This document shows, piece by piece, positions 17,799-21,524 of a stretch of 21,524 nucleotides of DNA; position 1 is the first letter of the stretch; the number at the start of each line of letters is the position of its first letter. The notes below the pieces were generated by a model. The model made no database searches, had not been told where the DNA came from, and saw only the letters and a program-made list of their open reading frames with translations. A program made the translations under genes and the position numbers. The DNA lies in the IMG/VR virus record IMGVR_UViG_3300009506_000205, positions 1-21,524 of that record. One strand, written 5' to 3'. Origin of the DNA: a virus.

Positions 17799-18034
17799 TT
17801 GGTTCTCCTGTTTTGGGTTAAGGTATAGGGGACGTTTATACAATTTCTTCATTGCCGAGACTATAACGACAATTTTTAAAATTGCAAATAAAAAAGCGGA
17901 GACGAGAAAAACTTCCATCACTTCATGAAAAGTTTCCGGGCGGGCAAGCCCGCCCTACAAAATTTCATTCAGATTCTGAAGTTTTTCCCGCTCCGCACCC
18001 GAACCGCGGGAGATGGGATGTAGGGTTTGGGGTT
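17799..18034. other. Spacer of about 236 bases with several palindromes
   Basis: If the 77-aa gene starts at 17798, this stretch has no supported gene except the possible N-terminal extension. It holds three palindromes: CAATTTT-T-AAAATTG around 17870-17884, the GC-rich palindrome at 17938-17955, and TTCAGA-T-TCTGAA near 17968-17980. The minus strand also has CCCGC/GCGGG arms around 17990-18010. I see no clear promoter. Confidence 0.4.
17938..17955. repeat. GC-rich palindrome (REP-like)
   Basis: GGGCGGGC-AA-GCCCGCCC is a perfect 8-bp inverted repeat, with flanks TTGTA on one side and GGAAA on the other (read on the minus strand). It stands between the DUF6011-like gene and the terminase cluster. 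No T-tract follows on either strand, so a simple terminator is unlikely. It looks like the short repeated palindromes of bacterial chromosomes. Confidence 0.5.
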
Positions 18035-18436
18035 CTACGCCGCCGCGGCCGGAACCAAGATTGACATACACTGCCCAGACTCAAACGACTCCTTGGTACT
18101 GAGGAGCCGCCTGCAACAGGAACAGCGACCCATGTGATTAAACACAAGATCACGGCAACCCTCGTGCGGCTCCGTCAAGCACAAGAAGAAAGACTCGAAC
18201 ATATCCATAGCCTCCGGATCCCTGTCCGGAATAAGGGATGGATAGAATATACCAGCCTGGATAATCCCGAGCTGGTCATATAGGTACTGTTTCCCAATTT
18301 TAATTTTGTACTCTACAGACCAGTAACGGTCCTGCTTCATGACCCTGTAGATGTGAAATGCACCGGTACTCTTTCGCGTAATCGAAAACCGTGCATCGCC
18401 TCCCGATGTGAACTGTGCCATCTGATGGATGTTCAC
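18035..18436 (-). CDS. DUF6011-like zinc-binding protein (133 aa)
   Basis: The start is a GTG at 18436 with an excellent ribosome site (GGGAGG, about 8 bases upstream); the next ATG has none. The N-terminal 90 residues (DARFSITRKSTGAFHIYRVM, then YWSVEYKIKI and YDQLGIIQAGIFY) match phage proteins of unknown role. Residues about 103-123, GRCSCCRRLLSTKESFESGQC, fit the C-x2-C-x-R-x-L...S...G-x-C pattern of DUF6011, a small zinc-knuckle domain frequent in phages and plasmids. The C-terminus ends in four Ala residues. It lies 15 bases after the winged-helix gene. The function is not known; the domain often appears with DNA-handling genes. Confidence 0.75.
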   Translation of the reverse strand: MNIHQMAQFTSGGDARFSITRKSTGAFHIYRVMKQDRYWSVEYKIKIGKQYLYDQLGIIQAGIFYPSLIPDRDPEAMDMFESFFLCLTEPHEGCRDLVFNHMGRCSCCRRLLSTKESFESGQCMSILVPAAAA

Positions 18437-18451
18437 TATAATGCCCTCCCA

Positions 18452-19021
18452 CTAATGTTTGCACTGATCCCACAACAAGGCTGCCTCCTCGTAGTTCCAA
18501 CACTTCAAGAGATCAGGATTAAGCATATATGTCTGCTTCTTCGATACAAACAAAACCTGCGGATCTCTCGTCTCCATCTGTCGTAGTGCTACCCTGACAA
18601 TGTTGACGGCCCTAAGCTCCTTCAGGTATCTGGAAAATTGCTGCCTCTGACTAGAAGTCCAGTGTGTCGTAGGATAGTGGGCCAGATTGTTTTCTGGATC
18701 TCTACGGCACTTGAGTTCAACGAATACATGATAAGCTCCTTTACTGACATCACCCAACTTATCGAATATATCGGCTTTCTTCTCTCTGGTCTTCATCGTG
18801 GTCAGTTCCCCGATCGCAGCAAAAGTACCAGTAATTCTTTTTTTCCGATGACGTACAATAACCTCTTGTTCATTTTTGTCATAGGAAATTTTTTCTTGCG
18901 TTTCTAAGTCATCTTGCATATACTGTCTCTCAAGTTCTCCATTCCTGAAGTTGTCGTATTTGAGATCCCCGGTCGCCATAACCGGGGATTTCTTTTTTCT
19001 AATTTTAATTCTGGCCCGCAT
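18452..19021 (-). CDS. RepL-like winged-helix protein, start uncertain (about 189 aa)
   Basis: The C-terminal part has the pattern of RepL/plasmid-type winged-helix proteins: HVFVELKCRRDPENNLAHYP, then SSQRQQFSRYLKELRAVNIV (probable recognition helix) and the closing QTYMLNPDLLKCWNYEEAAL, where YMLNP is typical of the wing end. Upstream is a basic segment (IVRHRKKRITGTFAAIGELT). The role is likely DNA binding, either replication initiation or transcription control. Candidate starts: TTG 19045; ATG 19021 (GGAG 11 bases upstream, chosen); ATG 18975 inside a hairpin loop; ATG 18919 (GAGAG 7 bases upstream, and the conserved core begins just after it). If 18919 is right, the plus-strand terminator hairpin at 18965-19000 is non-coding. 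Confidence 0.72.
   Translation of the reverse strand: MRARIKIRKKKSPVMATGDLKYDNFRNGELERQYMQDDLETQEKISYDKNEQEVIVRHRKKRITGTFAAIGELTTMKTREKKADIFDKLGDVSKGAYHVFVELKCRRDPENNLAHYPTTHWTSSQRQQFSRYLKELRAVNIVRVALRQMETRDPQVLFVSKKQTYMLNPDLLKCWNYEEAALLWDQCKH
18965..19000 (+). terminator. Rho-independent terminator on the plus strand, inside or before a minus-strand gene
   Basis: A perfect 9-bp stem ATCCCCGGT (18965-18973) and ACCGGGGAT (18981-18989) closes a 7-base loop and is followed on the plus strand by TTCTTTTTTCT. This is a textbook intrinsic terminator for rightward transcription, although every nearby gene is leftward. On the minus strand there is no T-tract, but the loop contains an in-frame ATG of the winged-helix gene. 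Confidence 0.72.
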
Positions 19022-19102
19022 CCCAAGACCTGCTCCAACATTCAAGTCCAGGACGCGTGTGTGTTTGTAGTTGAGTGATCAAGGTAAGCGAGCCAGAAAA
19101 AT

Positions 19103-19279
19103 TCATCTCGTATGTAATTTCTGTAGTTCAGATTCCCAGACCAGAAAATCTTCATCTGAAATCATTTCACACATCTCTTCCACGGTCATGCCCTGTTGGT
19201 ATATTGGCTTGACTGGCTTTCTCTCCAGTATCCCCTTCAACAGCCGCTGCTTCTCTAACTCTTCCAGGTTCTTTACCAT
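19103..19279 (-). CDS. Small hypothetical protein (58 aa)
   Basis: The ATG at 19279 shares a base with the stop of the 70-aa gene (TGATG). The frame is open for 58 codons to a TGA at 19103. The product is MVKNLEELEKQRLLKGILER, then KPVKPIYQQGMTVEEMCEMI, then SDEDFLVWESELQKLHTR. It is Glu/Lys-rich and helical, with no membrane segment. The overlap, absence of a competing frame and natural composition support a real gene. The function is unknown; small phage regulators or host-takeover proteins often look like this. It also contains an SDEDFL string like the ends of the scaffold-like protein. Confidence 0.62.
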   Translation of the reverse strand: MVKNLEELEKQRLLKGILERKPVKPIYQQGMTVEEMCEMISDEDFLVWESELQKLHTR

Positions 19280-19491
19280 CAGTGCTCCTCATAATTATGA
19301 AAGACCAGTACTCCTTCTCCGCCAGTAAGTTTGACTATTGTCGGACAGCACCAGCAATGTATGGATTCGGCATGCTTAGGATAACAACCTACATTCCTAT
19401 CGAACCGGACAATTAACGCATCGAACTCTGTCTCATAATCTCTCCGGCAACTCTTATCCGCACCATCCCGCATGTATCTCCCAATCCACAT
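19279..19491 (-). CDS. Small Cys-rich protein, first gene of the leftward operon (70 aa)
   Basis: The start is ATG 19491, which has a strong GGGGGGA sequence about 9 bases upstream; a GTG further out at 19509 has no ribosome site. The 70-residue product begins MWIGRYMRDGADKSCRRDYE and ends with HCWCCPTIVKLTGGEGVLVF then HNYEEH. The C-x-CC cluster and His residues suggest a small metal-binding fold; proteins with CxCxP...G...V.H endings are frequent among tiny phage proteins. It is the first gene after the consensus promoter at 19545-19573 and overlaps the next gene by one base. The function is unknown. Confidence 0.65.
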   Translation of the reverse strand: MWIGRYMRDGADKSCRRDYETEFDALIVRFDRNVGCYPKHAESIHCWCCPTIVKLTGGEGVLVFHNYEEH

Positions 19492-19544
19492 TAGCTTGTT
19501 TCCCCCCACCTTACTATAAGAATTATTAACACGTTCATGGAGCC

Positions 19545-19573
19545 AAGATAAAAGTTTTGTATCATATTGTCAA
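19545..19573 (-). promoter_or_regulatory. Consensus sigma70-type promoter for the leftward operon
   Basis: On the minus strand a perfect TTGACA (19573-19568) is followed by exactly 17 bases and TATCTT (19550-19545, 4/6 of the -10). The transcript would start near 19538 and run into the 70-aa gene. A CGTATTT/AAATACG inverted repeat (19574-19580 and 19597-19603) lies just upstream of the -35 and could be a regulator site. Confidence 0.7.
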
Positions 19574-19685
19574 CGTATTTTAAAAAAGTTTGTAGTAAAT
19601 ACGCAAGTTTTATATTTGTAAGTTATTGTAATTACTATATAAAATACAAATCAATATGACAGATATATCTATAGATACTTAGTTG
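19557..19685. other. AT-rich segment in the divergent control region
   Basis: About 130 bases of very AT-rich DNA with short inverted repeats (ATTTGTA/TACAAAT, TTTTATA/TATAAAA) lie upstream of the leftward promoter. Such DNA melts easily and could be part of a replication origin, an UP-element-like promoter flank, or an end region. No gene is supported here. Confidence 0.45.
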
Positions 19686-19686
19686 A

Positions 19687-19710
19687 CAAGCCGGGCTCCG
19701 CCCGGCCTTG
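19687..19710 (+). promoter_or_regulatory. Hairpin with TCC triloop (GGA on minus strand)
   Basis: GCCGGGC (19690-19696) pairs perfectly with GCCCGGC (19700-19706) around the loop TCC. CAA/TTG extends the stem past one bulged C. On the minus strand the loop is GGA closed by a C-G pair. No T-tract follows, so it is not a typical terminator. See the finding on triloop hairpins. Confidence 0.5.
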
Positions 19711-19752
19711 TGGAGGAAAAATAATAGTAGGGACTATATACAGGGCCCCGCG

Positions 19753-19787
19753 GCTTTAACAGACTGATCCAGGTTAAAGCTAGTCTG
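19753..19787. other. Interleaved inverted repeats (possible pseudoknot)
   Basis: GCTTTAAC (19753-19760) is complementary to GTTAAAGC (19773-19780), and CAGACT (19760-19765) is complementary to AGTCTG (19782-19787). The order A-B-A'-B' allows an H-type pseudoknot or two mutually exclusive hairpins. Confidence 0.45.
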
Positions 19788-19805
19788 CCTCTGATAGTCG
19801 ACTCT

Positions 19806-19821
19806 CTTACTCCCAGTAGGG
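19806..19821 (+). repeat. 16-bp hairpin motif, copy 1
   Basis: CTTACTCCCAGTAGGG is repeated with one change (CTTACTGCCAGTAGGG) at 20117-20132. Each copy is a small hairpin: TACT and AGTA arms around CCC or GCC, extended by a G-T and a G-C pair. Confidence 0.6.
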
Positions 19822-19902
19822 ATTCTGAATTAAAGGCTATAACTATCTCGCATTGCAGTTGCAACGATCATCATGGCAACGGCAACGCGATCAAGGTGCC
19901 GA

Positions 19903-19985
19903 ATAATATTTTCTGAGGACTGCGGATAGCGGCGAGCTGCCCAAGCAGCTCGCAAGCTGTCTGTCAGGACGAACGAAAATATTAT
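19903..19985. ncRNA. Long three-segment hairpin (83 nt), candidate structured RNA or DNA element
   Basis: Outer stem: 11 perfect bp, ATAATATTTTC (19903-19913) with GAAAATATTAT (19975-19985). Middle stem: GATAGC (19925-19930) with GCTGTC (19956-19961), one T-G pair. Inner stem: 9 perfect bp, GCGAGCTGC (19932-19940) with GCAGCTCGC (19945-19953), loop CCAA. CTGA/TCAG can pair in the interior loop. There is no coding frame or T-tract. It may be a structured leader RNA, a replication or packaging element, or a hairpin near a genome end. The strand cannot be decided. Confidence 0.5.
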
Positions 19986-20020
19986 GAGGCTATACGAATG
20001 AACCAATAAATATAAGGTGC

Positions 20021-20034
20021 TACCCAGCCTGGGT
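20021..20034 (+). repeat. 14-bp palindrome, copy 1 (GCC triloop)
   Basis: TACCCAGCCTGGGT contains ACCCA and TGGGT arms around GCC. An identical copy lies at 20065-20078. The pair may be an operator for a dimeric regulator, or two hairpin promoters. Confidence 0.65.
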
Positions 20035-20064
20035 TAAGTACCCGTCATCATAAGATAATCGACT

Positions 20065-20078
20065 TACCCAGCCTGGGT
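20065..20078 (+). repeat. 14-bp palindrome, copy 2 (GCC triloop)
   Basis: Identical to 20021-20034 and shifted by 44 bp, about four helical turns. The flanks TAAGT and ACTTA between the copies are complementary, so the two sites can also pair with each other (20029-20039 with 20062-20071). Confidence 0.65.
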
Positions 20079-20112
20079 CTGCTGAGAATCGCTGTAGAGT
20101 ATAATGAACTTG

Positions 20113-20163
20113 TACCCTTACTGCCAGTAGGGTTATGCTGAGGAGGGCTCCTCGCATAGGGTA
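20113..20163 (+). promoter_or_regulatory. 51-nt branched structural element
   Basis: TACCCT (20113-20118) can pair with AGGGTA (20158-20163) and enclose two hairpins: TACT-GCC-AGTA (20119-20129) and TATGC-T-GAGGAG-GG-CTCCTC-GCATA (20134-20158, 11 bp with one bulge, sharing one base with the outer arm). A competing pair is ACCCT (20114-20118) with AGGGT (20129-20133). The element could be an RNA switch or a DNA recognition structure. It contains copy 2 of the 16-bp hairpin motif. Confidence 0.45.
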
Positions 20164-20244
20164 AAATAGCTCACAGACTTACGAGTGTAGTTCTGGATCG
20201 TAGATCCCTAATACTCAAACCTACCCCCCTAGTCCTTAGAAAAA

Positions 20245-20273
20245 TTGCCCTTCAATTTTTTGACCTCTATTTT
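20245..20273 (+). promoter_or_regulatory. Possible weak sigma70-type promoter for the rightward genes
   Basis: TTGCCC (4/6) and TATTTT (4/6) are separated by exactly 17 bases, placing a start near 20280, about 75 bases before the first plus-strand gene. The -35 overlaps an AAAAATTG/CAATTTTT hairpin (20240-20260). The match is modest and could be chance in AT-rich DNA. Confidence 0.3.
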
Positions 20274-20284
20274 TATGACACACA

Positions 20285-20356
20285 TGGGCTACTGCCCACA
20301 GTGACGGATTGCATGTGGCAATCTACAACTTATGTCCCTTGCAAGGAGGACTACCT
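20285..20356 (+). promoter_or_regulatory. Structured leader and ribosome site of the first rightward gene
   Basis: Two hairpins, TGGGC-TACT-GCCCA (20285-20298) and GATTGC-ATGTG-GCAATC (20307-20323), precede a strong AGGAGG ribosome site 6-7 bases before the ATG at 20357. The ribosome site itself sits beside the palindrome CCTTGCAAGG and could be partly masked by GTCC/GGAC pairing. Confidence 0.45.
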
Positions 20357-20617
20357 ATGTCTAACAAGACTAAAGCACAATTGGAACAGGAGCTGGCCAA
20401 TGAGAAGGCCCAGCGTAACAGTAACCTCAACCCCTTTGACGCAGTGAGGAATGTGTTCGATACTGCAGTCATTACCACACGCATGGTGAAGAACGCTGTC
20501 ATCCGTGCTGAAACTGTTGTGGACATCGTGTCCAATGGTGTAGAAGCCAGTGCTACGTGGTTCGAGACTAAAGTCCGTAACGAAATCGTAGCTCTCGGTA
20601 ATCCTACCGAACTCTAA
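20357..20617 (+). CDS. Small early protein of unknown function (86 aa)
   Basis: The start is ATG 20357 because of the strong AGGAGG site just upstream; the frame is open for another 16 codons upstream but without any ribosome site. The 86-residue product starts MSNKTKAQLEQELANEKAQR and continues with a helical, Val/Ala-rich middle (FDTAVITTRMVKNAVIRAET, then VVDIVSNGVEASATWFETKV). It has no cysteine, no clear membrane segment and no motif I recognise. A Rho-independent terminator follows 17 bases after its stop. As the first rightward gene after the control region it is probably an early, host-directed protein; this is inferred from position. Confidence 0.75.
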   Translation: MSNKTKAQLEQELANEKAQRNSNLNPFDAVRNVFDTAVITTRMVKNAVIRAETVVDIVSNGVEASATWFETKVRNEIVALGNPTEL

Positions 20618-20633
20618 ACCTAGACTATAGGTT

Positions 20634-20710
20634 GCTATGGAGCAGGTGAAATGCTGGGGTGTACGGTCATACGACCTGCCAGCTAGCTTGCTCTATAGCT
20701 CTTTTTTATT
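20634..20710 (+). terminator. Branched Rho-independent terminator after the first rightward gene
   Basis: An 11-bp stem, GCTATGGAGCA (20634-20644) with TGCTCTATAGC (20689-20699) including one G-T pair, encloses inner hairpins (GCTGG/CCAGC and GGTC-ATAC-GACC) and is followed by TCTTTTTTATT. GCAGGT (20642-20647) can instead pair with ACCTGC (20674-20679), so an alternative fold exists. Confidence 0.68.
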
Positions 20711-20731
20711 ACACATAACTATTACACATAA
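20708..20731 (+). repeat. Tandem 11-mer ATTACACATAA
   Basis: Two perfect copies, 20708-20718 and 20721-20731, are spaced 13 bp from start to start, directly after the terminator T-tract. This may be a regulator site or simple slippage product. Confidence 0.4.
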
Positions 20732-20772
20732 GGGCTGAAGATAGTGTTTAGAAAGATCATATATCTGCTGTA

Positions 20773-20788
20773 ATGCCCTACTGGGCAT
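20773..20788 (+). promoter_or_regulatory. Hairpin in leader of the second rightward gene
   Basis: ATGCCC-TACT-GGGCAT is a perfect 6-bp stem with a TACT loop, the same loop as the hairpin at 20285-20298. It lies about 55 bases before the ATG at 20842. An upstream GGGC (20732-20735) could compete for GCCC, giving an alternative fold. Confidence 0.4.
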
Positions 20789-20841
20789 GGTATTGGTAAT
20801 TATCCCTTTCATCCATTAACCCATTACAGGAGATATAAATT

Positions 20842-21147
20842 ATGTCTAAGTCACTTCATACCGTTACACTTACAGGCCGTCTGGCCGATACCTCTGTTGC
20901 CAAGACACAGCAGGCTAAAGATGTGAAATACTTCTCATCTGCCAATGGTCTGGTCAAAGTAGTCCGCATGAAAAACATTGCCAAGGCGAGTAAAGAACGC
21001 ATTCGTCTACATACCAAGAAGAGTATTTACACGCTGTATAAGCACAGCAATCAGAACTACTATGCGGGTACTACACCGACTGGTATTAAGCTTCAGGTTA
21101 CGCTTAAGAAAATCGTTGGCGAGCTCAGATACTGGGCTGAAATCTAA
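20842..21147 (+). CDS. Small basic early protein of unknown function (101 aa)
   Basis: ATG 20842 has an AGGAGA ribosome site 8 bases upstream. The 101-residue product starts MSKSLHTVTLTGRLADTSVA and is clearly basic, with many Lys and Arg (VVRMKNIAKASKERIRLHTK, then KSIYTLYKHSN) and a C-terminal YWAEI. Alternating beta-type and helical segments suggest a small single-domain protein; the charge suggests nucleic-acid binding, but no known motif is seen. It lies about 130 bases after the terminator of the previous gene, so it may have its own promoter in the spacer. A 9-bp inverted repeat follows the gene. Confidence 0.75.
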   Translation: MSKSLHTVTLTGRLADTSVAKTQQAKDVKYFSSANGLVKVVRMKNIAKASKERIRLHTKKSIYTLYKHSNQNYYAGTTPTGIKLQVTLKKIVGELRYWAEI

Positions 21148-21155
21148 TCATCGTA

Positions 21156-21216
21156 GCTGTGCTGGCTTCAATGCTCTGTTCAGGTTGTACCTGATTACCG
21201 GAGAGGTCAGCACAGC
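21156..21216 (+). promoter_or_regulatory. Structured spacer between second and third rightward genes
   Basis: GCTGTGCTG (21156-21164) is perfectly complementary to CAGCACAGC (21208-21216). Inside lies TCAGGT-TGT-ACCTGA (21180-21194), a 6-bp hairpin with a triloop. No T-tract follows, so it is a leader or processing structure and not a terminator. Confidence 0.45.
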
Positions 21217-21242
21217 AATACCTATTACAAGGAGATAGAACT

Positions 21243-21524
21243 ATGGGCGTAAGACTTTACTTGAATACTAATGATGTAGCTGTACTGGAAGAGTGTGCTG
21301 GTGTACCTGCTGGTACTAATGACAGACTGCAGGCTCTCAAAAAGAGCTTTGTACCTAAAACTGCTGACGCTGGCTATGAGTTGTACTGTGCTGTACAGGC
21401 TGATGCTGAACTGGCTATTTGGGAGCATTTTCAGCTTTTTGGCTTTGGCAAGTTCGATAACTCCAAATGCGTTAGATTTGACCTTGATCCTTATGTGGGT
21501 GAAGCTAAGGATATGGACGCACTC
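21243..21524 (+). CDS. Early protein of unknown function, C-terminus beyond window (94 codons seen)
   Basis: ATG 21243 has an AGGAGA ribosome site about 8 bases upstream, like the two genes before it. The frame is open to the right edge. The visible part starts MGVRLYLNTNDVAVLEECAG, continues with LQALKKSFVPKTADAGYELY and an aromatic stretch (IWEHFQLFGFGKFDNSKCV), then FDLDPYVGEAKDMDAL. It appears soluble and slightly acidic. I do not recognise the family. The opposite strand shows only a short shadow frame. Confidence 0.72.
   Translation, partial: MGVRLYLNTNDVAVLEECAGVPAGTNDRLQALKKSFVPKTADAGYELYCAVQADAELAIWEHFQLFGFGKFDNSKCVRFDLDPYVGEAKDMDAL

Noticed and set aside
17799-17921. N-terminal membrane segment of the 77-aa protein (118-aa form)
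   Set aside because: The GTG start has a weak ribosome site while the internal ATG has a good one; kept only as an alternative.
19679-19864. A 61-codon minus-strand frame in the control region
   Set aside because: It runs through several perfect hairpins, has no ribosome site and gives a product with no natural features.
19903-19985. Hammerhead ribozyme suggested by CTGAGGA and CGAAA in the long hairpin
   Set aside because: The strand before CTGAGGA pairs with the strand after GAAA, which is the wrong topology for a hammerhead, and no cleavage-site stem is present.
20095-20110. A perfect TATAAT at 20100-20105 as a rightward promoter
   Set aside because: No acceptable -35 lies 16-18 bases upstream and there is no extended -10; it may still have weak activity.
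20239-20262. AAAAATTG/CAATTTTT hairpin followed by T's as a terminator
   Set aside because: The stem is nearly all A-T and there is no gene before it on the plus strand, so a terminator role is not convincing.
19680-20340. tRNA genes or a CRISPR array in the hairpin-rich region
   Set aside because: No cloverleaf with T-arm and anticodon arm fits, and the repeats are too few, unevenly spaced and lack spacer-like units.

Overview
The window looks like part of the genome of an uncultivated tailed phage of the podovirus / N4-like type. It holds a head-morphogenesis and packaging cluster on the minus strand, the start of a set of small genes on the plus strand, and a control region of about 0.86 kb between them. 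The capsid protein resembles the N4 gp56 family, the portal is large (751 aa) as in N4, and the order TerL, connector-like protein, appendage, portal, scaffold, capsid on one strand recalls N4. No tail sheath, virion RNA polymerase, DNA polymerase or lysis gene is visible, so Schitoviridae membership is an inference. The host is unknown. Several short palindromes resemble those of environmental Gram-negative bacteria, which is only a hint.

Minus strand, in transcription order from right to left: a consensus sigma70-type promoter (19545-19573) leads into two small proteins (70 and 58 aa), a RepL-like winged-helix protein and a DUF6011-like zinc protein. After a palindrome-rich gap come a 77-aa protein, a probable small terminase, a secreted Ig-like protein and the large terminase. 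Next are a connector-like protein, a beta-rich accessory protein and a 1606-aa tail fibre/appendage. A second promoter (about 8800) precedes the portal, a 134-aa protein, an acidic scaffold-like protein and the major capsid protein. A hairpin terminator separates these from a 198-aa capsid-associated protein, a 351-aa repeat protein, a second terminator and a structural gene that runs off the left edge.

Plus strand, right end: three short genes (86 aa, 101 aa and one cut by the window edge), each with a strong AGGAG-type ribosome site. None has a recognisable family. They are separated by structured spacers, one of which is a Rho-independent terminator. They are best read as the early region.

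The divergent control region (19492-20356) is the most interesting part. It has an AT-rich segment, then a dense series of perfect or near-perfect hairpins: an 83-nt three-segment hairpin, a possible pseudoknot, two identical 14-bp palindromes 44 bp apart that can also pair with each other, a 51-nt branched element and a duplicated 16-bp hairpin motif. Five of the hairpins have a 3-nt loop reading NCC on the plus strand (GGN on the minus strand). That is the architecture known for single-stranded hairpin promoters of N4 virion RNA polymerase, in the orientation needed to transcribe the plus-strand genes. The genome ends may also lie here, because in N4 the terminase end and the early end are the two termini.
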